From assembly GCF_030127145.1 (NCBI RefSeq), contig NZ_CP126158.1:2170001-2234000 (forward strand): a stretch of DNA of 64,000 bases, given 5' to 3'. The notes under the pieces are model-generated. The model had not been told where the DNA came from. It saw nothing but the letters and a program-made list of their open reading frames with translations, and ran no database searches. Below, piece by piece: positions 1 to 7,934 of the stretch; the first letter of the stretch is position 1, and each line of letters opens with the position of its first letter. Both the position numbers and the translations under genes were made by a program. This DNA comes from Halobaculum halobium (GTDB taxonomy: Archaea; Halobacteriota; Halobacteria; Halobacteriales; Haloferacaceae).

Positions 1-56
1 TCGACGAGTTCGTCGTCGACTCGCTGGTCGCCGACGGCGTCGACTCCGACGACTGA
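1..56 (+). CDS. 3' end of a protein-coding gene (partial)
   Basis: The third reading frame is open from the window edge to a TGA at 54-56 and encodes the acidic tail DEFVVDSLVADGVDSDD. Acidic C-termini are normal in haloarchaea. Too little is present to name a function. It converges with the DUF35 gene on the other strand, and the 44 bases between them hold nothing I recognise. Confidence 0.4.
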   Translation, partial: DEFVVDSLVADGVDSDD

Positions 57-100
57 TCGGTCTCCCCCGGCACGACCGCCTGCTCCCCGTGCGCTCGCGC

Positions 101-513
101 TCACTCGTCGATCACCCGCAGCCGCGGCTGTCTCTCGTCGTCGCCGTCGCGGAGGTCGAACGCCCCCGCGAACGCGACGCGGTCGCCGACGGCCGCCTCG
201 CCGTCGACCTGCGCGATCAGACGCACGCCGTCGAAGTCGGCCAGCGCGAGCCGATTCGGCGCTCGAACGTCGCCGGGCGTCACCTCGACGCGGGTCACGG
301 CCCGCACCGCTCCTCACCGAGTTCCGCAGTCGCGTGCGACGACGGCTCGCTCCCGCAGTCGGGGCACTGCGGCTTGGTGTAGTACCAGCGGCGCCCGCAC
401 TCGCGACAGCCGAACGCGCGGTCGGCCGGTGGATCGCCGTCGCGGTCGTCGGCTCCCGCCCCCGATCCGCAGTCGTCGGCCCTCGTCCCCGGCCCGCGGT
501 CGTGCCCGCTCAT
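101..513 (-). pseudogene. DUF35 zinc-ribbon/OB-fold partner protein, frameshifted
   Basis: The gene reads as two overlapping frames. The first (513 to 295, 72 residues) holds the rubredoxin-like zinc ribbon, CRECGRRWYYTKPQCPDCG. The second (307 to 101) holds the OB-fold half beginning TRVEVTPGDVRAPNRL. DUF35 proteins normally carry both halves in one chain of about 130-140 residues, bind thiolase-fold enzymes and help present acyl-CoA. Adding one G to the run at 301-303 joins the frames into one normal DUF35 protein, so a sequencing error is likelier than a true split. The ATG at 513 overlaps the thiolase stop (ATGA), so the two are translationally coupled. A genuine two-gene arrangement with a GTG start at 307 cannot be excluded. 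Confidence 0.75.
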
Positions 514-1664
514 GCTTCGAGCATCGTGCAAACGCTGTTGTTCCCGAACCCGGCGACGTTGATCGCGAGCCCCCGCGCGGCCCCGTCGACGCGCCGCTCG
601 TCGGAGAGGTCGCCGCGCAACTGCCACACGAGTTCGACGATCTGTGAGATCCCGGTCGCCCCCAGCGGGTGGCCGCGGGCCTTCAACCCGCCTCCGGGGT
701 TCACCGGAAGCGCGCCGTCCAGCGCCGTCTCCCCGTCCATCGTCGCCTCCCATGCGGTCCCGGGCTCGTAGAAGCCCAGTTCCTCCAGTTCGATCAGCTC
801 CAGCACGGTGAACGCGTCGTGGATGCACGCCACGTCCACGTCGTCGGGGGTGACGCCCGCGGCGTCGAACAGGCGCTCGCCGGCAACCCGGACGCTCTCG
901 ATGGCCAGCGGGTCCGGCCGCTCGGCGACCGGGTGGGTACCGGTCGCGCTCGCGTGGGCCGTCACTCGGACGGCGTGATCGGTGTCGGCAACGGAATCGC
1001 CGCGCATCACGACGACCGCGGCCGCGCCGTCGCTCATCGGGCAGCAGTCGTACAGCCTGAGCGGCTCGGCGACGACCGGCGAGTCGAGCGCCTCCCCGAC
1101 GGCGACTTCGCGGCGGAACTGCGCGACCTCGTTGGCGACGGCGTTGCGGTGGTTCTTGGCAGCGACGGCCGCCAGCGCCTCCCGCGGAGCGTCGTAGCGG
1201 TCGAGGTACGCGCCGGCCGCCAGCCCGCCGAACGACGGGAGCGTGAGCCCCTGCGCGTACTCGCGGGAGTGCGTGAGCCTGCTGATGGCGTCGGTCACCC
1301 GGGAGGTGTCGGCGGCGGACATCCGCTCGGCGCCGACGACGAGCGCGACCTCCGAGGCGCCGCTCGCGACCGCCTCGATCCCGCGGTGGACCGCTGTCGC
1401 GCCGGTCGCGCTCGTGTTCTCGACGCGGTCGGCGCTGACGCCCTCGATCCCGAGCGCACCCGCGAGGGCGTTCGCGATCCCCGACTGTTGGCCCAGCGCC
1501 TCCGCCAGCGCGGTGCCCGCGTGCAGGGAGGTCACGTCGGAGCAGTCGACGCCGGCGTCGTCGACCGCTCGCCGGCACGCAGCCGCCGCCAGGTCGACGA
1601 GCGGGCGGTCGTCGGCGGACGTGAATCGAGTCATGCCGACGCCGGGCAACGCGATCTGATACAT
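510..1664 (-). CDS. Thiolase-fold protein (SCP2-thiolase/Ltp-like) without catalytic cysteines
   Basis: The 384 residues span the full two-domain thiolase fold. The GHPLGATG loop near the C-terminus keeps the conserved histidine. The nucleophile motif, normally a cysteine in a C-A-S-G context, reads ENTSATGAT, placing Ser85 where Cys belongs. The HDCF-type motif of SCP2 thiolases reads HDAF, and the glycine-rich C-terminal loop is NVAGFGNN. Claisen-type thiolysis through a cysteine is therefore unlikely. Cysteine-less thiolase-fold proteins paired with DUF35 partners are known as Ltp-type retro-aldolases in actinobacterial steroid degradation. This gene lies between a CoA-transferase (1-base overlap) and a DUF35 gene (ATGA overlap), so an acyl-CoA aldolase or a non-catalytic carrier is a fair inference. 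The substrate is unknown. Confidence 0.85.
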   Translation of the reverse strand: MYQIALPGVGMTRFTSADDRPLVDLAAAACRRAVDDAGVDCSDVTSLHAGTALAEALGQQSGIANALAGALGIEGVSADRVENTSATGATAVHRGIEAVASGASEVALVVGAERMSAADTSRVTDAISRLTHSREYAQGLTLPSFGGLAAGAYLDRYDAPREALAAVAAKNHRNAVANEVAQFRREVAVGEALDSPVVAEPLRLYDCCPMSDGAAAVVVMRGDSVADTDHAVRVTAHASATGTHPVAERPDPLAIESVRVAGERLFDAAGVTPDDVDVACIHDAFTVLELIELEELGFYEPGTAWEATMDGETALDGALPVNPGGGLKARGHPLGATGISQIVELVWQLRGDLSDERRVDGAARGLAINVAGFGNNSVCTMLEA

Positions 1665-2950
1665 TAGCTGTCGTCGCTGCCGTCGCCGTCCGCTCCGGTC
1701 GCGTCGTCGCTGTCCGCGGCGTCGGCATCGCCGAAGATCCCCGCCGCCTCCAGTTCGTCGAGTTCCGCCTCGGAGTAGCCCAGCTCCGCGAACACCTCGC
1801 GGTTGTGCTCGCCGAGCAGCGGCGGCGCCCGGTCGAAGCCGCTCTCGCCGTTGGCGAACTTCAGCGGGTGCTCGATCACCGGTATCTCACCTAACTCTGG
1901 GTGTTCGATCTCCGAGACGGCGCCGCGGGCGTCGACCTGCGGGTTGTTCAGCGCCTCCTCGACCTCGTACACCGGGCCGGCGGGGACGCCGCCCTCCTCG
2001 GCGATGATCTCGATCCACTCGTCGGTCGTCTTCTCGGTGAGCGTCGCCTCGATCTCGGCTTCGAGGGCGTCCTGGTGTTCGACGCGGTCGGCGTTCTGCG
2101 CGAACCGGTCGTCCGCCGGGAGGTCCTCGCGGTCGATCACCGCACACAGTTCGTGCCACAGCTTCTCGTTGAGGATGCAGACGTTGATGTACCCGTCCTC
2201 CGTCTCGAACGTCTGATAGGGGGCGAGGACGGGGTCCTTCGTCCCCATGCGCCTGGGCTCCTCGTCGGCGAAGACCATGCCGGCCTGCTTCGTGAGCCAC
2301 GGCAGCGTCGCCTCCAACATTCCCAGATCGATGTACTCGCCCTCGCCCGTCTGTTCGCGGCGGTACAGCGAGGCCATCGCGCCGAAGCCCGCCCACATCC
2401 CCGTGATCAGGTCGGTCATCGGGACGCCGACCTTCACCGGCTGGCGACCCTCCTCGCCGGTGACGCTCATCAGGCCGCTCATCCCCTGGATGAGCAGGTC
2501 GTACCCCGAGCGCTTCGCCCAGGGGCCGGTCTGCCCGAACGCGGATATCGCGAGGTAGATGAGTTGGTCGTTGTACTCAGAGAGCGTGTCGTAGTCGATG
2601 TCGAGCCGCTCGGCGGTGCCCGGGCGGTAGTTCTGGACGACCACGTCGGCGTGCTCGACCAACTCGTAGAACGCCTCCTTGGCGCGGTCGTTCTTCAAGT
2701 CGAGTTCGAGGCTCTGCTTGCCGTAGTTCACCGTCCAGTAGTAGGGCGACTCGCCTTGGATGAACGGCGGCCCCGAGTGACGGATCGCGTCGCCGTACCC
2801 CGGCTGTTCGACTTTGATCACCTCCGCCCCGAGGTTGGCGAGCATCGCCGAGCTGAACCCGCCGGTCACGAACGTCGATAGATCGAGGACCTTCACGCCC
2901 TCCAGCATCTTCCCCTGCGTCGATGGTGAATCGGTGTCGGTGTCGGACAT
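1664..2950 (-). CDS. CaiB/BaiF (class III) CoA-transferase
   Basis: The 428-residue protein begins with the family's N-terminal nucleotide-binding segment (LEGVKVLDLSTFVTGG, LGAEVIKVEQP). It carries the catalytic aspartate in GYDLLIQGMSG (Asp151), which forms the covalent acyl/CoA intermediate in this family. Class III enzymes move CoA between carboxylic acids in the cytoplasm. The acid pair cannot be read from sequence, although succinyl-CoA is a frequent donor. The last 30 or so residues are an acidic halophilic tail. It is the first gene of the operon with the thiolase-like and DUF35 genes, so it probably activates the acid that they act on. A TTTACC/GGTAAA inverted repeat lies 52-67 bases upstream of the start. 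Confidence 0.9.
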   Translation of the reverse strand: MSDTDTDSPSTQGKMLEGVKVLDLSTFVTGGFSSAMLANLGAEVIKVEQPGYGDAIRHSGPPFIQGESPYYWTVNYGKQSLELDLKNDRAKEAFYELVEHADVVVQNYRPGTAERLDIDYDTLSEYNDQLIYLAISAFGQTGPWAKRSGYDLLIQGMSGLMSVTGEEGRQPVKVGVPMTDLITGMWAGFGAMASLYRREQTGEGEYIDLGMLEATLPWLTKQAGMVFADEEPRRMGTKDPVLAPYQTFETEDGYINVCILNEKLWHELCAVIDREDLPADDRFAQNADRVEHQDALEAEIEATLTEKTTDEWIEIIAEEGGVPAGPVYEVEEALNNPQVDARGAVSEIEHPELGEIPVIEHPLKFANGESGFDRAPPLLGEHNREVFAELGYSEAELDELEAAGIFGDADAADSDDATGADGDGSDDS

Positions 2951-3001
2951 TGTGGTGTTCCGTCCTGCGGAGCGTCCGCAGCGTCGTCGCCTCCCGTTTC
3001 G

Positions 3002-3017
3002 TTTACCGCTCGGTAAA
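3002..3017. promoter_or_regulatory. Inverted repeat upstream of the CoA-transferase operon
   Basis: The sequence tttaccgctcggtaaa has perfect 6-base arms around a 4-base centre. It lies in the 119-base spacer in front of the CoA-transferase, at about -52 to -67 from its ATG, where an archaeal repressor could block the promoter. No regulator gene is adjacent, so the assignment is by position and symmetry only. Confidence 0.35.
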
Positions 3018-3069
3018 GGTTTCGGCGACCGTTCACACGCGTCGTAGATCGGTCAGCGGGCGCTCTGCG

Positions 3070-4356
3070 TTACCGCTCTAGGTGCCACGCGGCACCGAGC
3101 GCCTCGGCGATCGGCGTCGGGTCGGCGACGTGGACGACTCGCAGCGATCGGTTCGCGTTCGCGTCGTCGTCGTTCACCTCCTCGGGATCGGGCACCGTCA
3201 GACCGATATCGGACCCGGGATCGTCGTCGGCGCCGTCGACGGCCAGCGTCCGGGTGTCGAACGCGCGGTCGACCGGGTCGCGCTCGACGCTCGCATCGGT
3301 CACGGCGGTGCCCTCGAGCCGCGCTCGCGGCTCGCTGAGCAGGCGATCGTACACCACGAGTACGCCGTCGTAGGCGCGGTACTCGACGGTTCCGTAGGCG
3401 AGATATCGCCCGGCGGCCCGGACCCCGACGAACGCGAGCAGCGCGAGGGCGGGCCAGGGCATCAGCGACCACGCCCCGATGCCGGCGAAGAAGCCGACGC
3501 CGCCCCACGCCACGAGCACCGCGCTCGACAGCGAGTACGTGAGCCCGCGGAACGCCGCGTCGGCGACGGCGACGCGACGAGGCGGCCGCACGGTCGCGAG
3601 CGGGTCGCCATCCGGCACCGCGACCGGTTCGGGGTCGATCTCCGTCTCGGCGCTCCCGTAGAGCCGGTAGAACCACCCGCGCCGCTCGGGGTCGCGCTCG
3701 ATCTGGAGCGTCCGGACGTCGAACGCAAACTTGCCCAGGACGACGAGTCCGAGCACGGCGTCGCCGGCGAGGCCCGACCCCGCGAGCCCCCCGGCGACGA
3801 ACACGAGCGCTCCGACGGCGAACAGGTGCATGAACGGGCCCAGGAGCACCGACCGCGGGGAGTGATCGCGGTACCCGCCGCCGCGGAAGTAGTCCGCCCA
3901 CGTTTCGTACCCGCGCCCGGCGACCACGGCCAGCCCGCCCAGCAGCAGCTGTCCGGCCACGGCGTCGGTGATCGTTGGATCCGGCAGCGCGAACACGACG
4001 AACGCGACGACCGTCTCCAGCGGGGCGAGGACGCACGCGGTCACGACCAGCGTCGGGAGGTTCCGGAGGTACACCGGCGGGAACGGTCCGGGGAGCGCGA
4101 TCGCTCCGCGCGCGGTCTGGAACGGCCCGAACAGCCGCGAGTCGTCGTCGAGCGCGTTGTTCGGTCGCTTGGCCGCGAAGGGTATCTTCGGGATCGCCCA
4201 CCAGACGCCGGCGATCACGTCGAGGGCGAACACGCCCAGCAGGACCGTCGTCGACCACCCGAGCGCGAGGACGCCGATCGGGGTGAGGAGGTTCGACGCG
4301 AGCACCGCGATGGGACCGGATCGCGAGATGGAGCGATCGGAGCGGCCGGATCGCAC
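3070..4356 (-). CDS. DUF6498-like multi-pass membrane protein
   Basis: The 428-residue protein starts with a run resembling the DUF6498 N-terminus (IAVLASNLLTPIGVLALGW) and has about seven hydrophobic segments in its first 320 residues. These are interrupted by a polar loop with the W-YRLYGS region. After the last helix comes a soluble segment (YGTVEYRAYDGVLVVYDRL) that resembles a small PH-like membrane-associated fold. The tail is strongly acidic. DUF6498 proteins have no established function. The gene stands alone: the CoA-transferase lies 119 bases downstream and a DUF2249 gene is upstream on the same strand. Family assignment is by eye and moderate. Confidence 0.6.
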   Translation of the reverse strand: MRSGRSDRSISRSGPIAVLASNLLTPIGVLALGWSTTVLLGVFALDVIAGVWWAIPKIPFAAKRPNNALDDDSRLFGPFQTARGAIALPGPFPPVYLRNLPTLVVTACVLAPLETVVAFVVFALPDPTITDAVAGQLLLGGLAVVAGRGYETWADYFRGGGYRDHSPRSVLLGPFMHLFAVGALVFVAGGLAGSGLAGDAVLGLVVLGKFAFDVRTLQIERDPERRGWFYRLYGSAETEIDPEPVAVPDGDPLATVRPPRRVAVADAAFRGLTYSLSSAVLVAWGGVGFFAGIGAWSLMPWPALALLAFVGVRAAGRYLAYGTVEYRAYDGVLVVYDRLLSEPRARLEGTAVTDASVERDPVDRAFDTRTLAVDGADDDPGSDIGLTVPDPEEVNDDDANANRSLRVVHVADPTPIAEALGAAWHLER

Positions 4357-4441
4357 ACACGGCGGTCACCGCGGACCGGCAAACGTGCTGTGGTTCGTCT
4401 CGAACCCGAGAGGCGGAAACGAGCGGGAGGAGCGTGCCCGG

Positions 4442-4675
4442 TTATTCCTTCGGGAGCCGTGCGACGAACTCGCCGGGACCGCGCTGTTCGACCTCGTAGC
4501 CGTCGGCGTCGAAGTCGTCGACCTCGGCGTCGAACTCGTAGAACAGCGGCTGCGGGTCGTGGTCGTTTACCAGTTCCAGCGACTCGCCGGCGTCGAGGTC
4601 GGCGAACGCGTCGTGGATGGTCGGGTGGCGCTTCGCGGGCGGGATGTCACGAACGTCGAGCGTCTCTGCTGGCAT
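4442..4675 (-). CDS. DUF2249 domain protein
   Basis: I chose the ATG at 4675, which gives 77 residues beginning MPAETLDVRDIPPAKRHP, because this is where the domain begins. An in-frame start farther upstream adds a basic, non-halophilic stretch. The protein is essentially one DUF2249 domain, a small alpha/beta fold related to the TusA/SirA family. Typical signs are LDVRDIPP at the N-terminus and LELVNDHDPQPLFYEF in the middle. Haloarchaeal DUF2249 genes often lie near denitrification, hemerythrin or redox genes, but their biochemistry is not established. A second DUF2249 gene follows 71 bases upstream on the same strand, so this looks like a tandem pair. Confidence 0.75.
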   Translation of the reverse strand: MPAETLDVRDIPPAKRHPTIHDAFADLDAGESLELVNDHDPQPLFYEFDAEVDDFDADGYEVEQRGPGEFVARLPKE

Positions 4676-4746
4676 GTGCTCTCCCGTCGGAGCGCAGGCG
4701 AGGTAGCCTTCCCCCCGAACGTCTTCGGATCCGCTCCGGTGGTCAG

Positions 4747-5031
4747 TCACTCGCGTTCGACGGTGACGCGCCACTCGTTCTCGCCCGCCCGCGTGGCCCG
4801 GTAGGTGAACCCCAGTCGATCGAGTTCCGCATACAGCGGCTCGGGCTCGAAGCTGTTGACGATTACCAGTGTCCCGTCGCCCTCGAGGTCGGCCAGCGCG
4901 CTCGTGATGGGCTCGAACGGCGGCGCGTCGGTCTCGCGCACGTCGAGCACGCGGGGTGCGTCGGCGTCGATGGCGGATCCGGCCTCAGTTCCGGCGCTGG
5001 TACCGTCGGCATCGGTGTCGGCGTGGGCCAT
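4747..5031 (-). CDS. DUF2249 domain protein (second copy)
   Basis: The 94-residue protein starts at the ATG at 5031 (MAHADTDADG). A linker of about 25 acidic, low-complexity residues precedes a DUF2249 domain (VLDVRETDAPPFEPI, LVIVNSFEPEPLYAEL). It resembles the neighbour at 4442-4675 in the core and differs in the extended N-terminus, so the two are probably ancient paralogues. The gene is divergent from halorhodopsin across a 329-base spacer, so the two transcription units could share control. Function is unknown. Confidence 0.75.
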   Translation of the reverse strand: MAHADTDADGTSAGTEAGSAIDADAPRVLDVRETDAPPFEPITSALADLEGDGTLVIVNSFEPEPLYAELDRLGFTYRATRAGENEWRVTVERE

Positions 5032-5311
5032 GCTCGGTCGTTCGCGACGGACCGGATTGGTCGTTCGGCCGATGATGTTCGCCCCGGGCGGTCGCCAACG
5101 CCGTGGCCGAGCGGTCGAACTCACGCGACGGATAGCATGGCCGTCGGCGACGAAGTTGACGTGGGATGACGTTCGCCGCGCCGGCATCGACCGGGTCGCT
5201 GTGGGTCCGCCCGGGAACTCCGACCGCGACCCGGCAGCCTCGGCTGGCGTCTGCGCTCGCAAACGAGCCGTTCGGAGCCGGCGGCGTTCGCGGACGGGTC
5301 CGGGCGAATCG

Positions 5312-5319
5312 TCTATTTC
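5312..5319 (+). promoter_or_regulatory. Candidate TATA box of the halorhodopsin gene
   Basis: The sequence tctatttc lies about 45 bases before the halorhodopsin ATG at 5361. A start site 25-27 bases downstream would leave a leader of roughly 20 bases. The rest of the 329-base divergent spacer (5032-5360) is GC-rich and shows no other gene or obvious operator. Confidence 0.4.
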
Positions 5320-5360
5320 CAGTGACAGATTCATGTAGTTCCCGCCCGTACCACGATCGC

Positions 5361-6191
5361 ATGTCGATAGCAGTCGCAACTCCGAACGGCGGACTCCCGT
5401 TGCAGGTAACACAGTCAGAGGTGTTCTCCCGGATCCAAGGTGACGTGCTGTTGAGTTCCTCGCTCTGGGCGAATATCGCGCTCGCGGGGCTGTCCGCGCT
5501 CCTGTTCGTGTACATGGGACGACGGGTGTCCTCGCCCAGGGCGAAGCTGATCTGGGGGGCGACCCTGATGATCCCGCTGGTGTCGATCTCCAGTTACACG
5601 GGCCTCGTCTCCGGGCTCACGGTGGGACTGATCGAGATGCCCGCTGGCCACGCGCTCGCCGGCGAGGAGGTGCTGAGCCAGTGGGGGCGATACCTCACGT
5701 GGGCGCTGTCGACGCCGATGATCCTCCTCGCGCTCGGCCTGCTCGCCGACGTCGACGAGGGGAGCCTGTTCACGGTCATCGCCGCAGACATCGCCATGTG
5801 TATCACCGGGCTGGCGGCCGCACTCGTCACCTCGTCGTACCTCCTGCGGTGGGTGTTCTATCTGATCAGCTGTGCGTTCTTCGCGGTGGTGCTGTACGCC
5901 CTGCTGACCGAGTGGGCCAGCGCCGCGACCGCCGCGGGAACCGGCGAGATCTTCGACACCCTGCGGGCGTTGACGGTCGTACTGTGGCTCGGCTACCCGA
6001 TCGTGTGGGCGCTCGGCGTCGAGGGGTTCGCCGTCATCCAGTCGGTCGGACTCACCTCGTGGGCGTACTCGGGGCTGGACATCCTTGCGAAGTACGTGTT
6101 CGCGTTCCTGCTGCTGCGGTGGGTCGCGGCCAACGAGGGAACCGTCGCCGCTCCCAGCACTGCCCCGAGTACGGCTCCCGCCGACGACTGA
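5361..6191 (+). CDS. hop: Halorhodopsin (light-driven chloride pump)
   Basis: The 276-residue protein has seven transmembrane helices. Helix C reads RYLTWALSTPM: Thr113 replaces the proton-acceptor aspartate of bacteriorhodopsin and Ser117 follows, the T-S-A pattern of chloride pumps. The proton-donor aspartate of helix D is Ala124. Retinal binds Lys244 in DILAKYVFAF, with Asp240 as part of the counter-ion complex. Helix C to helix F, including WLGYPIVWALGVEG, closely matches known halorhodopsins, so sensory or proton-pumping rhodopsins are excluded. The protein imports chloride across the cytoplasmic membrane on illumination, supporting osmotic and energy balance. It is monocistronic as far as the sequence shows, and no retinal-synthesis or bop-regulator gene is adjacent. 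The tail is Ala/Ser/Thr/Pro-rich. Confidence 0.97.
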   Translation: MSIAVATPNGGLPLQVTQSEVFSRIQGDVLLSSSLWANIALAGLSALLFVYMGRRVSSPRAKLIWGATLMIPLVSISSYTGLVSGLTVGLIEMPAGHALAGEEVLSQWGRYLTWALSTPMILLALGLLADVDEGSLFTVIAADIAMCITGLAAALVTSSYLLRWVFYLISCAFFAVVLYALLTEWASAATAAGTGEIFDTLRALTVVLWLGYPIVWALGVEGFAVIQSVGLTSWAYSGLDILAKYVFAFLLLRWVAANEGTVAAPSTAPSTAPADD

Positions 6192-6429
6192 TCGGTAAGC
6201 CTCGACGGCCCCCGACGCCCCGTGTGGCGTACGCCCGCTGTTTTCTGGACGCGCCCGCGCTACCGCGTTCCGGCGGTGGTCTCCGTTTCTCGTCCGGGCG
6301 CGACGCCCAGTGCCTTCCGTCCGGACAAATCCGACCGACAGCCCCGGAGACGGCGGCCGCGACGTTCGCTACCCCGGGGCCCCGCGGCCCGAGGGAAGGT
6401 TCAGGCGCTCGCGCCACGTCGGACCGACC

Positions 6430-6873
6430 GTGACGACGATCAGCGAGACGTACATCGAGAACCGGGAGCGTATCCAACCGAACGACACGAACAACTACGA
6501 CACGGCCCACGGCGGGAACGTCGCGAAGTGGATGGACGAGGTCGGCGCGATGTCGGCGATGCGTCACGCGGGCGAGACGTGCGTCACCGCCCGGATCAAC
6601 AGCCTCGACTTCGAGCGACCGATCCCCCGCGGCGACGTCTGCGTCATCGAGTCGTACGCGTACGCGACTGGACGAACCTCGATCCGCGTTCGACTGCGCG
6701 CGTTCCGCGAGGACCCGCGGACCGGCGACCGCGAGCGAACGACCGAGTCGTACTTCGTGTTCGTCGCGGTCGACGACGAGATGCGCCCGACGCCGGTTCC
6801 GGACCTGCGGGTCGGCGGTGACCGGTGTCGCGAACTCCGCGACGAGGCGCTCGCGGGCGAGAACAACGGGTAG
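6430..6873 (+). CDS. Hotdog-fold acyl-CoA thioesterase (YciA/ACOT type)
   Basis: I placed the start at the GTG at 6430, giving 147 residues from MTTISETYIENRERI. The upstream open frame is basic and non-halophilic. One hotdog domain is visible, with the YciA/BFIT-type helix NVAKWMDEVGAMSAMRHA and the strand segments ARINSLDF and VCVIESYAYATGRTSI. The aspartate in KWMDEVG is the usual catalytic or activating acid. Enzymes of this family hydrolyse acyl-CoA to free acid and CoA in the cytoplasm. It stands alone between halorhodopsin and the pilus operon; the 238 bases before it hold no recognised gene. Confidence 0.85.
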   Translation: MTTISETYIENRERIQPNDTNNYDTAHGGNVAKWMDEVGAMSAMRHAGETCVTARINSLDFERPIPRGDVCVIESYAYATGRTSIRVRLRAFREDPRTGDRERTTESYFVFVAVDDEMRPTPVPDLRVGGDRCRELRDEALAGENNG

Positions 6874-6924
6874 GGTAGGCAGCAAACGCATTCCGACTCC
6901 CTTCAGCCGCTCGACTCCGTTCGC

Positions 6925-7455
6925 TCAGCCGACCGCAAGCACGGCGGTCATCGACGCGCTGCCCTCGGGTTCGGTCACGCGCACGTCGAACCCGACCGCG
7001 AGTAGGGTCGTCTCGCCTGCGCGCTCTTGCACGACGACGCCGTCGACCGCCTCGCAGGCACCGAACGCGCGATTCGGGCCACGCGGGCAGTTCGCGGTCG
7101 CCCACGCCGTCGCCGCTGTCCCGTTTCGAGTCACGTCGACGGCGACCGTCTCCGAGAGCCGGGCGGTCTCGATCCCGCGCACGTCGGCGGCGAGCGCGCC
7201 GTCGAACGCCGCGACCGCCCGCTCGCGCTCGCTCCACTGATAGCCACTGACAGCGGTCGAGGCGCTCGTCACCGCTCGATCGAGCGCTCGAAGCGCGTCC
7301 TCGCCCGGCGTGTCGCGGTCGGCGGTCGCAGCCACGTCCGGGTGTGCGCCGAGCGTGAGGTACGCGAGCGCCATCGGAACCAGCGCGGCGGCGGCGACGG
7401 CCGCCGCGAGTAGCACCAACTGTGCGCGGTTGCGCCGTCCGGTTCGGTCGCTCAC
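6925..7455 (-). CDS. Pilin-like membrane protein of the pilus operon (DUF7261-like)
   Basis: The GTG at 7455 overlaps the stop of the preceding gene (GTGA) and gives 176 residues. After about ten basic residues comes one hydrophobic helix (AQLVLLAAAVAAAALVPMAL), preceded by an NRAQ motif of the kind seen across this cluster. The rest is an extracellular-type domain with one cysteine pair (CPRGPNRAFGAC). It resembles the haloarchaeal DUF7261 family found only beside TadA/TadC-type genes. It is the last gene of the operon. Role inferred: minor pilin or surface subunit of the system. Confidence 0.7.
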   Translation of the reverse strand: MSDRTGRRNRAQLVLLAAAVAAAALVPMALAYLTLGAHPDVAATADRDTPGEDALRALDRAVTSASTAVSGYQWSERERAVAAFDGALAADVRGIETARLSETVAVDVTRNGTAATAWATANCPRGPNRAFGACEAVDGVVVQERAGETTLLAVGFDVRVTEPEGSASMTAVLAVG

Positions 7456-7934
7456 GCGTACCACACCCACAGCACGACTTCACCGCCGGCAGTCGCGACC
7501 GACGCGCGACCGGTTGCCACGCCGTTCGGTCGCTCGAATCCGACCGCGCCGTGCGGCGTCTCCACGCGAAACAGGAGGTTGTCTCCGAGGATCCGACGCA
7601 CCCGGTCTCGCAGCGCGCCGCGCTCGCGCTCGAACGCCGCCGGCGATCGGCTCACCTCACCGAGTCGCGTGTCGCCGACGTGTCTCGGCGGCTCCTCGGT
7701 GAGCACGGTCCCGGCGTCGGCGGCGTACGCGTCGAGTTGCGCCTCCGCGGTCCCCGGCGCGGGCAGCGCCAGTCCGAACGACGCCGCGACCGCAAGCAGG
7801 AACGCGACGCCGACGGCGGCCTCGACGACGGGAAGCGAGAGTTGGGCGCGATCGCCGCTGGCCGCGCGCACCCGGTCCGCGCGACGCGCCCGGTCCATCG
7901 TTCGACTCGGTGCTCGGCGTTCCTCCTCACGCAT
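7452..7934 (-). CDS. Pilin-like membrane protein of the pilus operon (DUF7262-like)
   Basis: The 160-residue protein has a basic N-terminus, then GDRAQLSLPVVEAAVGVAFL leading into one transmembrane helix, followed by a soluble domain of about 100 residues without cysteines. It overlaps the preceding gene by 8 bases and the next by 4. The one-helix-plus-globular-domain layout and its place in the run suggest a pilin-like subunit of the DUF7262 family. No class III signal-peptide cleavage motif is certain. Confidence 0.7.
   Translation of the reverse strand: MREEERRAPSRTMDRARRADRVRAASGDRAQLSLPVVEAAVGVAFLLAVAASFGLALPAPGTAEAQLDAYAADAGTVLTEEPPRHVGDTRLGEVSRSPAAFERERGALRDRVRRILGDNLLFRVETPHGAVGFERPNGVATGRASVATAGGEVVLWVWYA

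Noticed and set aside
669-1667. Open frame of 332 codons antisense to the thiolase-like gene
   Set aside because: Arg/Val-rich composition and no motif; the minus-strand frame has clear thiolase homology.
3082-5169. Open frame of 695 codons on the plus strand
   Set aside because: It is antisense to the DUF6498 and DUF2249 genes, is arginine-rich and lacks any family motif. Such frames arise from codon bias in GC-rich DNA.
5361-6191. Sensory rhodopsin or bacteriorhodopsin
   Set aside because: Helix C carries T-S-A instead of the D-T-D proton-pump pattern and the rest matches halorhodopsin.
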